This document shows positions 6,469-13,613 of a stretch of 13,756 bases of DNA, piece by piece. This DNA comes from an uncultured Clostridium sp. (lineage in GTDB: Bacteria > Bacillota > Clostridia > Clostridiales > Clostridiaceae): contig NZ_CAKVJA010000056.1 in NCBI RefSeq assembly GCF_934754925.1, forward strand, positions 1-13,756, written 5' to 3'. A model generated the notes under the pieces. That model made no database searches. It was given only the letters and a program-made list of their open reading frames with translations, and was not told the origin of the DNA. Position 1 is the stretch's first letter. Each line of letters begins with the position of its first letter. A program made the translations under genes and the position numbers.

Positions 6469-7407
6469 TTGAAAGTAATTTCAGTTGTAAATTACAAAGG
6501 AGGAGTTGGAAAAACAACATTTGTAGCTAATATTGCAACTAATTTAGCAAAAAGGGGGAAGAAAGTTCTTTTAATTGATTTAGACCCACAGGGTAGTTTA
6601 ACATTTTCTTTTATAAAGGTAGATGAATGGGCTAATAAATACAGAGAAAAAAGAACTATTAAAAACTGGTTTGATGATAAATTAAATGGAAGAGAAACAG
6701 ATATAAATAAATTCATAATAAAAGATTTACTAGTAAATAAAACATATTGTACAGATAATCCTATAGGATTAATTTCATCACATCTAGATTTATTTGATAT
6801 AAGTTTAGAGATGGCAGTACAGTTAAGAGGATTAGGTAAAAGAAGCTTAGCAAGAAATAAATTAGAGTGTTTATATACTTTAAAGAGGGGTATTTCTGAA
6901 ATAAAAGAAAATTACGATTTTATATTTATAGATTGCCAACCAAGCTTTGACTTAATTACACAAAGTTCAATAATTGCTAGTAATTATTACTTTATTCCTA
7001 CCAAATTTGATTATTTATCAACTTTAGGAATAGACTCATTATTAACTCATATAGATAAGCTTGTAAAGGAATGTAATGATAATATAAGATATTTTAACTT
7101 TAAGGGATATGATATAAATCCACAATTATTAGGTGTGGTTGGAAATATGGTTACTATTTCTAAGGGAGAAGAAGTTACAAGATTTGAAAAAAATTTTAAA
7201 ACGGCAATATCTGATAAAAGCAAAATATTAAATAAAAAGTATAATGTGCTATTTAAAAGTAGTATTAGAAATAACTCTGAATTTATGGATATGGGAAACT
7301 TAATGCCAGCAATTGCAAAGAAGGCAGATAATCAAACAAAGAAAAATATTATTAATGAAATTGAAAATGTTATCAAAGAGTTTGAGGAGAGAGTCTATGA
7401 AAAATAA
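6469..7407 (+). CDS. ParA/Soj-family ATPase (TTG start)
   Basis: A 312-aa P-loop ATPase of the ParA/MinD class, which binds DNA non-specifically in the ATP state and positions DNA or protein cargo. Motifs: deviant Walker A KGGVGKTT (10-17) with the signature Lys11, A' DLDPQGS (37-43) and Walker B FIFIDCQPS (152-159). An insertion of about 40 residues around 55-95 makes it longer than chromosomal Soj (about 250 aa). It lacks the N-terminal DNA-binding helix-turn-helix of type Ia ParAs. The TTG start is supported by AGGGGGA (6456-6462) and because the Walker A motif begins only a few residues in. The next gene overlaps its end by 11 nt, so the two are very likely co-translated. No ParB with the usual motifs is present, so the downstream small protein is the likely partner. 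It may come from a plasmid or an integrated element. Confidence 0.85.
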   Translation: MKVISVVNYKGGVGKTTFVANIATNLAKRGKKVLLIDLDPQGSLTFSFIKVDEWANKYREKRTIKNWFDDKLNGRETDINKFIIKDLLVNKTYCTDNPIGLISSHLDLFDISLEMAVQLRGLGKRSLARNKLECLYTLKRGISEIKENYDFIFIDCQPSFDLITQSSIIASNYYFIPTKFDYLSTLGIDSLLTHIDKLVKECNDNIRYFNFKGYDINPQLLGVVGNMVTISKGEEVTRFEKNFKTAISDKSKILNKKYNVLFKSSIRNNSEFMDMGNLMPAIAKKADNQTKKNIINEIENVIKEFEERVYEK

Positions 7408-7795
7408 TATTGATAGTAAGATTTTGAAGGTTATGAATTTAGCAATAAAATATATAGGAAAACTAACAGAAGAAGATTTGGACAAGCTAATAAATGGGAA
7501 TATTACTTTTGCAGTATCAGATAAACATAAAAATAGGCTAGTAAAGGAGATAACATCCGAAAATGATTGGAACAATGAGATTAAGAAATTGAAGGAATTT
7601 AATAATAGGGAAGAGGCTAGTGAATATATAAGAAAACTAAAATTAAGTAATGAAAAGCTTAGAAATCTAGGACAAGCCTTGGGAATAAGTATTAGTAAGT
7701 CTACTAGAAAAGATAATATAATAGCTATGATTGTTGAAGGATGCATTGGCAATAGGTTAAAGATTGAAGGAATTAGAAAAGGAATTATTGGATAG
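7397..7795 (+). CDS. Small SAP/Rho-N-like protein, probable ParA partner
   Basis: A 132-aa product. ATG 7397 has the SD GAGGAGAG (7384-7391) and overlaps the end of parA by 11 nt. An in-frame ATG at 7313 lies deep inside parA without an SD and was rejected. The N-terminal part (about 8-40, ILKVMNLAIKYIGKLTEEDL) looks helical. Residues about 84-114 (LSNEKLRNLGQALGIS, then Lys/Arg-Asp-Asn-Ile-Ile and IVE) follow the two-helix pattern of SAP, HeH or Rho-N-type nucleic-acid-binding domains. The tail IGNRLKIEGIRKGI is basic and appears motif-like. No full ParB features (GERR box, helix-turn-helix) are seen. Inference: a DNA-binding adaptor that loads or stimulates the ParA ATPase. The name of the family is unknown to me. 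Confidence 0.65.
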   Translation: MKNNIDSKILKVMNLAIKYIGKLTEEDLDKLINGNITFAVSDKHKNRLVKEITSENDWNNEIKKLKEFNNREEASEYIRKLKLSNEKLRNLGQALGISISKSTRKDNIIAMIVEGCIGNRLKIEGIRKGIIG

Positions 7796-7802
7796 AATTT
7801 GC

Positions 7803-7838
7803 AAAGGTAGCTGCAAGTTTTGTGGCTACTTTTATTTT
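7803..7838 (+). terminator. Intrinsic terminator of the parA-like operon
   Basis: AAAGGTAGC (7803-7811) pairs with GCTACTTTT (7825-7833, one G-U), with an inner GCAA/TTGT extension. A T-rich tail (TTTTATTTT) follows directly. It starts 8 nt after the stop. Its right arm resembles that of the hairpin at 13579-13613. Confidence 0.8.
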
Positions 7839-7906
7839 AGGAATTATATAGCTTAAAAAATTTTAAGAGCAAACAAGTATTCTTAAAAATTCATCTTAAT
7901 TAATCC

Positions 7907-7937
7907 TTGACTCTACAATTATTGTAGAGATTATAGT
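7907..7937 (+). promoter_or_regulatory. MerR-type promoter/operator with 19-bp spacer
   Basis: The -35 TTGACT (7907-7912) and the -10 TATAGT (7932-7937) are separated by 19 bp. The perfect dyad CTCTACAAT-T-ATTGTAGAG (7911-7929) lies over the spacer. This is the classic layout of promoters activated by MerR-family regulators such as BmrR or TipA, which twist an over-long spacer. It drives the MATE efflux remnant. No MerR-family gene is present in the window, so its regulator would act from elsewhere or has been lost. Confidence 0.8.
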
Positions 7938-7967
7938 TTTAGATAACAAAATTAATAAAAAGGGGAT

Positions 7968-8618
7968 GTGAAAAAAATAATAAAGTTGTAAATGAAGTAA
8001 TTGGAAATACAGCAACCTTATTTATGACATTATCAATAGTATTTTCAGTAATTTTAATTTTGTTAGTAAAGACTATTGTTTCTATTATGGCAACACCATC
8101 AGAAGCAATTTCTGGAACAAATATATATCTTATAATATGTTTTGCAGGTATACCATTTATTACAGCATATAATATAATTAGTTCTATTTTCCGTGGAATG
8201 GGAGATTCAAAAAGTCCTATGTATTTTATTGCAATAGCTTGTGTTTTTAATATTGCATTAGATTACTTATTTATTGGAGTATTTAAATTAGGGGCAAGTG
8301 GTGCTGCTTTAGGAACAACTTTATCTCAAGCAATAAGTGTTATTATTTCTCTTATTGTAATTAAAAAACGTAAAATGATACCAGGGATTTCATATAAAGA
8401 CTTTAAGATTAAAAAAAGTGTATTAGCTTATTTCTATTATTTGTGCAAGAATTCCCCTTGCTTGGCTAGCAACAAAATATTTTCCACAAACACTTTTACC
8501 AATGGGAATAGCAGCTCCAATAGGTTCTTTATTATCAGTTATAATATGCATTGGAATTTATATATGGATGAAGAAACATCCTGAAAAGTTAAAAATAAAA
8601 CAGCTACAAATTACTTAG
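7968..8618 (+). pseudogene. MATE multidrug efflux gene remnant with two internal deletions
   Basis: SD AAGGGGAT (7960-7967) and GTG 7968 begin as MKKIIKL and then hit TAA at 7989. From about 7976 in another frame, with no start codon, typical MATE transmembrane sequence appears: NEVIGNTATLFMTLSIVF, then FAGIPFITAYN, SSIFRGMGDSKSPMYF, LDYLFIGVFKLGASGAALGT. Near 8418-8427 the frame changes again to the family's C-terminal end: LISIICARIPLAWLATKYF, then MGIAAPIGSLLSVI, ending at TAG 8616-8618. MATE transporters are about 450 aa with 12 helices. Here the first roughly 80-90 residues and a middle block of roughly 150 or more are missing. The coding remainder is about 200 residues in three frames, so no functional Na+/H+-drug antiporter can be made. 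The promoter before it is still perfect. Confidence 0.8.
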
Positions 8619-8628
8619 TAGCTGTTTT
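8597..8628. terminator. Bidirectional hairpin terminator between convergent genes
   Basis: AAAACAGCTAC (8597-8607) and GTAGCTGTTTT (8618-8628) form an 11-bp perfect stem with a 10-nt loop. A T-rich stretch follows on the + strand (TTTTTATTT), and an equivalent one follows on the - strand. It serves the MATE remnant, whose TAG lies inside it, and the - strand hydrolase that ends at 8634. Confidence 0.75.
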
Positions 8629-8633
8629 ACTTT

Positions 8634-9374
8634 TTATTTAGAAATTTTATTTAATAAATCAATAGAAGCATTAGCAGCTTGTTCAATTTGTTCATCAGCA
8701 GAAATTTCAGCAGGGTTGTCTCCAGATTGTTCACCATAGCTTCCAAATTGAGCATGATTACCACCAGCTATTTCAATAAATGTAGTAGTTGAAGGTAATA
8801 GGTTCTTTGAATCTGAAATTTTTTCTAAGTTAGCAACACCATCTAATGAACCATAAATTGAAGTAACTTCAACATTAGAATCCTTAAGTTCATCACCTTG
8901 AGGATATGAAGCATAAAGAATAACACCTTCAATATTACTGTTTTCACTAGCATACTTAGCAGCCATTACACCACCTAATGAATGGCCAGAAATTGCCCAA
9001 TTTTTAATATTAGGAAATTTTGATATTACTTCATCAGCTATATTGTAATCAAAAATAGCAAAGTTAAGTGGCATAGGAGTTATAATAACTTCATATCCAG
9101 CTTGAGCAATCTTATTTGCAAGAGGAGCATATGCTTCAGGTTCTACCTTTGCTCCAGGGTATATTATTAATCCTGTTGTTGCATTTAAATTCTGTGGAGT
9201 AAATGTTATGAAATTATCTTCAGTTACATCTACTAAAGGGGAATCTTGTAAACTAGCCATAGCTTCAGTACTTGGACCATAAGAAGTCATAAAAAATGAA
9301 GCCATAAATATAAGAGCAACTATTATTAAGCCTAATATTATAAAGCCTAATCTTTTAAAGATTTTATTTTTCAT
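8634..9374 (-). CDS. Membrane-anchored alpha/beta hydrolase
   Basis: A 246-aa alpha/beta-hydrolase-fold protein. A single hydrophobic N-terminal helix (about 10-30) after a basic start acts as a signal anchor or uncleaved signal, so the enzyme domain faces outside. The oxyanion region is IYPGAKV (71-77), the nucleophile elbow is GHSLGG (130-135, Ser132), and the acid and base are probably Asp178 (YGSLDGV) and His207 (GGNHAQFG), which completes the triad. The layout fits Abhydrolase_5-type esterases or lipase-like enzymes of about 250 aa. The substrate is not predictable. The start is backed by the SD TTGAGGTGA (complement of 9381-9389), and the gene has a near-consensus promoter in the gap to the upstream acetyltransferase. 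Its 3' end shares the hairpin at 8597-8628. Confidence 0.85.
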   Translation of the reverse strand: MKNKIFKRLGFIILGLIIVALIFMASFFMTSYGPSTEAMASLQDSPLVDVTEDNFITFTPQNLNATTGLIIYPGAKVEPEAYAPLANKIAQAGYEVIITPMPLNFAIFDYNIADEVISKFPNIKNWAISGHSLGGVMAAKYASENSNIEGVILYASYPQGDELKDSNVEVTSIYGSLDGVANLEKISDSKNLLPSTTTFIEIAGGNHAQFGSYGEQSGDNPAEISADEQIEQAANASIDLLNKISK

Positions 9375-9407
9375 TTTATTTCACCTCAAGTTTTTTCTTA
9401 AATAACT

Positions 9408-9436
9408 ATCATATGTTTTTATTTATATAATGTCAA
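9408..9436 (-). promoter_or_regulatory. Near-consensus sigma-A promoter of the hydrolase gene
   Basis: On the - strand, TTGACA (9436-9431) and TATGAT (9413-9408) are separated by exactly 17 bp. Its position, only 5 nt from the upstream gene's stop and 34 nt before the hydrolase ATG, means the hydrolase is expressed independently of the acetyltransferase. Confidence 0.8.
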
Positions 9437-9440
9437 GGCT

Positions 9441-9989
9441 TTACAATAACTTCCTCATTACTATACCATCAGCTTTAAAGGCTTTAATATCACTATAATC
9501 AAAAAAGTCCTTTAATTTACAAACTTCATGAAATCCATTTTTAATATAGATATTTCTAGCTGACATCCAATTTTCAGCTACTACTAATAAAAGAGATTTA
9601 GGATTTATAACTAACTTATCAACATTATCAGTTAAATAATTAAATAGTATTTTACCTATTCCATATTTTCTTGCTTTAGGTGAAATAGCAAAAGATGATA
9701 TATATAATTCATCACCAGTAGCTTTATGACTTTTTTTAATAGAATGATTTAGTAAAAAACTGCTTTCTTCAAGGTTTTCATTATATAACCATATTTCAGA
9801 ACAAATATATCCAATTATCTCATTTTCATATTCAGCAACTAAAAAACCTTTATTAAAAGTTTCAATTCTATCAATAAAAACTTTTCTATCTTCACAGATA
9901 TTTTTATCAAATGAATTATGTTCAATTTCTAATATTTTTTCTATGTCCTTTATTTTTGCATTACGTATTTTTATATTATTAATGTTCAT
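9441..9989 (-). CDS. GNAT-family N-acetyltransferase
   Basis: A 182-aa protein with the GCN5-related acetyltransferase fold, which moves an acetyl group from acetyl-CoA to an amine. The N-terminal strand-helix (IKIRNAKIKDIEKILEIE) is typical. Motif A is ISSFAISPKARKYGIGKIL (97-115), with the pyrophosphate-binding loop R107-K-Y-G-I-G-K113. Motif B follows as AENWMSARNIYIKNGF (138-153). The length is normal to slightly long because of an insertion around 70-92. It resembles RimI-type enzymes, but the substrate is unknown. The start is supported by AGGAGAGAT (complement of 9993-10001). It lies upstream of, and in the same direction as, the hydrolase, but that gene has its own promoter. Confidence 0.85.
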   Translation of the reverse strand: MNINNIKIRNAKIKDIEKILEIEHNSFDKNICEDRKVFIDRIETFNKGFLVAEYENEIIGYICSEIWLYNENLEESSFLLNHSIKKSHKATGDELYISSFAISPKARKYGIGKILFNYLTDNVDKLVINPKSLLLVVAENWMSARNIYIKNGFHEVCKLKDFFDYSDIKAFKADGIVMRKLL

Positions 9990-10025
9990 TTAATCTCTCC
10001 TATATTTGATCTAACCAATTAATTT

Positions 10026-10031
10026 ATTATA
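10026..10031 (-). promoter_or_regulatory. Possible -10 of the GNAT gene
   Basis: TATAAT on the - strand at 10031-10026 lies about 37 nt upstream of the ATG. The -35 at the correct distance is weak (TTCAGT). The rest of the 185-bp divergent gap is AT-rich. On the other strand TATAAT at 10101-10106 could serve the 10175 gene, also without a clear -35. Confidence 0.35.
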
Positions 10032-10174
10032 TATTAACATACTTTAGCACTGAATAGTTATTTAGAGAAAATATATCAAAGGTTATAAAAATTTATTAAA
10101 TATAATGTATAAAAAGTAGCATTAATAAGAAAAAATGTAATAAGGGGGATATATTATAGTTAGGAGCAAAAATT

Positions 10175-10711
10175 ATGAGTGATAATTTAAAAGAAAAAGT
10201 TAAATGTACAATACCAATTAAAGTTGATTCTTATGAAGAGTTATTTAGAGAATTTGATTATAGAGAAGTTAAAGAGCGAAGTATTAATGCTGATTTAGAT
10301 GGATGGATTCAAGAATATATTTTAAGAGTACCATATAAGTTGAAAGATATTTACGTTGAATTAGAAATAAATATGCCACTACAGGTTAAGGATGAAAATA
10401 AAGAGGAAGTATCTAGGATAAGTATAATAAATTCATATAAGGAATTTTTAGATAGAGAAAAAAAGTTAAGTGTTATGGGTATAATAAGAATTGGATATTA
10501 TATGATTGCTGCAGCAATTCTTTTAACTTTTTGGTATATTATTAAGAATTTTAAAGGTGAATCTTTACTTACATCATTATTGAATTCTGGAGGAACAGTA
10601 TTATTGTGGGAAGTAATGAGTTTAATTTTTATAGAAAATAAGAATTTTAAATATAAGCTTAGAGTTAATAAGAAGCTAAGTAAGATGAAAGTAGTATTTA
10701 ATTATATATAA
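10175..10711 (+). CDS. Hypothetical protein with two C-terminal transmembrane helices
   Basis: A 178-aa protein of a family I do not recognise. Residues 1-97 are soluble, acidic and strand/helix-like (KCTIPIKVDSYEELFREFDY, then YVELEINMPLQV). Two hydrophobic helices follow (about 101-123 and 133-153) with a short loop containing NFKGES. The end is a basic tail (KYKLRVNKKLSKMK). By the positive-inside rule both ends probably lie in the cytoplasm. The start ATG has the SD TAGGAG (10161-10166). A second SD-like element, AAGGGGGAT (10142-10150), just upstream is not followed by an open frame. The gene is the only + strand gene in this right part. It diverges from the acetyltransferase and converges on the amylase, with a shared hairpin between. 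Function unknown. Confidence 0.75.
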   Translation: MSDNLKEKVKCTIPIKVDSYEELFREFDYREVKERSINADLDGWIQEYILRVPYKLKDIYVELEINMPLQVKDENKEEVSRISIINSYKEFLDREKKLSVMGIIRIGYYMIAAAILLTFWYIIKNFKGESLLTSLLNSGGTVLLWEVMSLIFIENKNFKYKLRVNKKLSKMKVVFNYI

Positions 10712-10738
10712 GATATGTAATATTTAAAAATATAAGAC

Positions 10739-10778
10739 GAGGATGTATGAAAATATAAAATATTAAACATACATCCTC
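10739..10778. terminator. Bidirectional hairpin between convergent genes
   Basis: GAGGATGTATG (10739-10749) is exactly complementary to CATACATCCTC (10768-10778), with an 18-nt AT-only loop. On the - strand a T-rich tail (TTATATTTTT) follows, so it is a good terminator for the amylase gene. In the + direction the tail is less T-rich. Confidence 0.65.
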
Positions 10779-10792
10779 ACCATTAGATTATA

Positions 10793-13381
10793 TTATTTTA
10801 GATAAGCTCCAGCTTCACCGATTTTTCCAGGAGCAGAATTACCAGGAAGATCAAGAACATAAATTCTCATATTTCCTTTACCAACACTTGGAATAGATAA
10901 AGTTCCATTTGTAACATTTTTAACATCACCAGTTATAGCATCAACATATTTTCCATTTGGAATATTATTAAATGTTGCACCATTTGTGATAGATACACAT
11001 ACGAAACTATCAACTCCTTCTTCTTCATTTGTATAACGTCTCTTAAATGCCATATCTCCACTTACATTTTCAGTTGAATATTGACCTTTTCTTAATGCAG
11101 GAATTTGACTTCTTATTAAGTTTAATCTTTGGATGTGTTTAGATAATGGGTGATTTAATGTTTCAGCCATAGCACCTGTTGCAGAAGTATATTGTGCAAA
11201 GTCTGTTACATTTACTGAACCTTCAATATTATCACCAAAATAAGCTCTACCAGTAGTGCTTAATGGAGCATTTGGTCCAACATCAATTGGAGCACCTTTC
11301 ATAAATTCAATTTCACTTCCGTAGTATATAGCAGGAATTCCTCTGAAAGTGAACATTAAGTTTAAGTTTTCAGCCCAAGTATCTTGAGAACCAGCAAATC
11401 TTTGATTTTCTGGGGCACAGTCTGGAGCATAGTCGTGAGAATCAACATAAGTTACATTCCAAGTAGCATCACTATAATATTGGTCACCAGATACAGCAAC
11501 ATTAAATGCATCACGAGCATTATTAAAGTTCCAATGCATTGGGAAGTCAATAACATCTAAACCAGATCTAATGCTTTCATCAGTAGTATGATAAGTGTTA
11601 CCATTTAATAAGTGGTTTTTACTAGTAGGTTGCTCATTTACTTGTTGGTTATCATTCCAATGCTCTAATGTACTTTGTTCTCTTTCAGCTAAAGTTGACC
11701 AAGAATAGTCTTTAGTTTCCTTCCATGTATAGAAAGGTGTAGATATAGCAGGGATATTGTTATTCCATACTTGTCTATATCTTGTAGCAACTTCACCAAA
11801 CATATAGAAGTCTTCACCACCTGCAGCTTTAAATGCAGGAATATATTCATTATTTAAAGTTAATCTAGAAATGTGTTTAACAGTATCTAATCTGAAAGCA
11901 TCTACGCCCATATTAATATATTTAGTATATGAGTCAACTAAATAATCGATAACTTTTGGGTTTTCAGTATTTAAGTCTACACAATCACCAGCAATTTGCC
12001 CAGTTTGAACAGTATATCCTTCCCAACTTAAACTCTTTTCGTGATGATAAATGTTTTCAGTATCATTAATACCTTCTTTCATAGCAGTGATTCTAGCGTT
12101 ATATTGTGCTGAAGGTGTTAAAGATTGATAATTGCTAGGTAAACGATTATAAAAATCAATTAGTACTAAATTGTCAGCAGTATCTTCAGTACTATAATCT
12201 TTTTCAAAAAGAGGGAAAAGATTTTCTTCTCCAAAATTACCAGTATGGTTTAAAACTATATCTTGTATTATTTTTAATCCTTTTTCGTGAGCTGCATCAA
12301 TTAAATCTTGATAAGTAGCTCCTTCAGATTCATATCTAGGATCAACTTGACTGAAGTCGATTGCATGATAGCCGTGATAGTCATATCCACTTGCATTTTC
12401 AACTACAGGAGTAATCCAAATAGCAGTAAATCCAAGAGCTTTGATGTAATCAAGCTTATCAATTAAACCTTGGAAGTCACCACGCCAAGCAGGATCAGAA
12501 TCAGGATTTCCAGCCTTTGCATCATCCCAACAGTGAACATTATTACTAGAATCACCATCATAGAATCTTGAAGTCATAACAAAGTAAATTGTTTCATCTC
12601 TAAAGTCAGTTCTATCGCCAGTGTTTACATCTTTATCACCATCGTCTGTATCATCATCATCTTTATCGTCTTCTTTATCATCATCATCAAAAACGTTTTC
12701 AGGATTGCTAGAGTACCATTGATTATCTTTGAACCACCATTCGCCAGCAGTTCTAGATAAGTCACCAGTTTGATTTCCATTTCCATTAAAAATTAAATTA
12801 GCGCTAGAAACATTAGGTATTTCATAATAGTACCAATTGTTGCCTTCAGAAGTCATAGAAGTACCAGGCCAATTTTTAACTGAAGAACTAGGAGATGTAT
12901 TCCAATAATATATATTAGGTTGTCCCCATGAGCTTTTAAAGTGAACTTTTATAGAAGTATTAACAGTAGATTGAGATACTGGATCAGTATATGAAATACT
13001 ACCATCTTTTTTTATCCAGATATCAGAAGTTGTTGTAAAATCCTTTCCTGAATTAGTTAATTTATTATTCCAAGTACCATCATTAAATAGGAATTGAACT
13101 TTGCTTGAAGGTAAAGTTTTTTTGTACCAACCAGTTCTATATTCAGTTAAGTTACCAGGTGACTGTTTTAATGAGGTGGTATCCCAAGCTGACGTTGATA
13201 AATCACTATCATACCATATCCAAATTTCGGACCAATTTGATGGTTTTTCAACATGAATTGTTATTGTATCACCAGCTGCATAAGCAGAGCTAATGTACTT
13301 AGAGCTACCAAATGATAGAGTAGTAAATAGAGTAGTAAAAGCAAGTAAAGAAACAAGAAGCTTCTTATATAATTTTTTCAA
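10793..13381 (-). CDS. Secreted GH13 alpha-amylase with two starch-binding modules (TTG start)
   Basis: An 862-aa extracellular enzyme that hydrolyses internal alpha-1,4 bonds of starch. The signal peptide (KKLYKK, then a hydrophobic core) likely ends at AYA-A near residue 35. Two starch-binding modules follow: the first (about 38-130) resembles CBM25/26, and the second (about 142-225, with IYYW, WPGTSM, WYYYEIP and NLIFNGNGNQTGD) is a clear CBM26 type. An Asp-rich linker (230-250) leads to the GH13 barrel (about 262-765): region I DIVLNHTG (374-381), II GVDAFRLDT (492-500, nucleophile Asp499), III FGEVATR (528-534, acid/base Glu530), IV VDSHD (646-650). A beta-sandwich C domain closes the protein. 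All catalytic residues are present, so it should be active. The GH13 subfamily is uncertain. The start is TTG, with a strong SD GGGGGAGAT (complement of 13386-13394). It has its own promoter and a terminator at 10739-10778. Confidence 0.92.
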   Translation of the reverse strand: MKKLYKKLLVSLLAFTTLFTTLSFGSSKYISSAYAAGDTITIHVEKPSNWSEIWIWYDSDLSTSAWDTTSLKQSPGNLTEYRTGWYKKTLPSSKVQFLFNDGTWNNKLTNSGKDFTTTSDIWIKKDGSISYTDPVSQSTVNTSIKVHFKSSWGQPNIYYWNTSPSSSVKNWPGTSMTSEGNNWYYYEIPNVSSANLIFNGNGNQTGDLSRTAGEWWFKDNQWYSSNPENVFDDDDKEDDKDDDDTDDGDKDVNTGDRTDFRDETIYFVMTSRFYDGDSSNNVHCWDDAKAGNPDSDPAWRGDFQGLIDKLDYIKALGFTAIWITPVVENASGYDYHGYHAIDFSQVDPRYESEGATYQDLIDAAHEKGLKIIQDIVLNHTGNFGEENLFPLFEKDYSTEDTADNLVLIDFYNRLPSNYQSLTPSAQYNARITAMKEGINDTENIYHHEKSLSWEGYTVQTGQIAGDCVDLNTENPKVIDYLVDSYTKYINMGVDAFRLDTVKHISRLTLNNEYIPAFKAAGGEDFYMFGEVATRYRQVWNNNIPAISTPFYTWKETKDYSWSTLAEREQSTLEHWNDNQQVNEQPTSKNHLLNGNTYHTTDESIRSGLDVIDFPMHWNFNNARDAFNVAVSGDQYYSDATWNVTYVDSHDYAPDCAPENQRFAGSQDTWAENLNLMFTFRGIPAIYYGSEIEFMKGAPIDVGPNAPLSTTGRAYFGDNIEGSVNVTDFAQYTSATGAMAETLNHPLSKHIQRLNLIRSQIPALRKGQYSTENVSGDMAFKRRYTNEEEGVDSFVCVSITNGATFNNIPNGKYVDAITGDVKNVTNGTLSIPSVGKGNMRIYVLDLPGNSAPGKIGEAGAYLK

Positions 13382-13420
13382 TTTTATCTCCCCCTAAATT
13401 TAAATTACATAGTATATAAT

Positions 13421-13430
13421 ATTCCTCCCT
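13421..13430 (-). promoter_or_regulatory. SD-like element at the 5' end of the amylase leader
   Basis: On the - strand AGGGAGGAAT (13430-13421) lies only a few nucleotides after the expected transcription start. It is followed by no real gene, only ATG-TAA at 13410-13405. The true SD of the amylase is farther downstream. This layout matches the STAB-SD type of 5' mRNA stabiliser known from Bacillus cry3A leaders. That function is inferred. Confidence 0.4.
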
Positions 13431-13439
13431 TCAATATTA

Positions 13440-13468
13440 AGTATAATAGATTGTAAAAAAAATACAAT
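13440..13468 (-). promoter_or_regulatory. Amylase promoter with overlapping inverted repeat
   Basis: On the - strand the -35 TTGTAT (13467-13462) and the -10 TATACT (13445-13440) have a 16-bp spacer. The inverted repeat ATTGTA-N7-TACAAT (13450-13468) covers the -35 and most of the spacer. A repressor bound there would block transcription. Its half-sites resemble the TGTA-type arms of some clostridial CcpA sites, but the consensus cre sequence is absent. Confidence 0.5.
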
Positions 13469-13578
13469 AACATTTTTGGAAAATTCTGAAAATAAACATA
13501 ATTTCATTGGATATTAAAAAAGAGATGAATTAACTAAAAATCATGGCTTTTGTAATATAAGTAAATATTAACAATAAA

Positions 13579-13613
13579 AAAGCAGTTACAAAATTAAGTT
13601 TTGTAGCTGCTTT
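13579..13613 (-). terminator. Terminator after the Hsp20-family gene
   Basis: AAAGCAGTTACAAAA (13579-13593) pairs with TTTTGTAGCTGCTTT (13599-13613), 15 bp with one G-U and a 5-nt loop. Read on the - strand, a T-rich tail follows (TTTTTATTG). It lies about 50 nt past the hsp20 stop and isolates that gene from the amylase. The region 13469-13578 is plain AT-rich DNA with nothing recognised. Confidence 0.75.

Noticed and set aside
7313..7396. Longer form of the ParA partner starting at ATG 7313
   Set aside because: It would overlap parA by about 95 nt without an SD. ATG 7397 has GAGGAGAG and a normal short overlap.
7300..7752. Antisense 150-residue frame opposite parA and its partner
   Set aside because: It is hydrophobic, low-complexity sequence opposite two well-supported genes.
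7852..7867. CTTAAAAAATTTTAAG palindrome
   Set aside because: Short and purely AT-driven, with no associated gene-end or promoter position.
13105..13293. Small + strand frame within the amylase gene
   Set aside because: It lies opposite the signal-peptide and first starch-binding module region, with no family resemblance.
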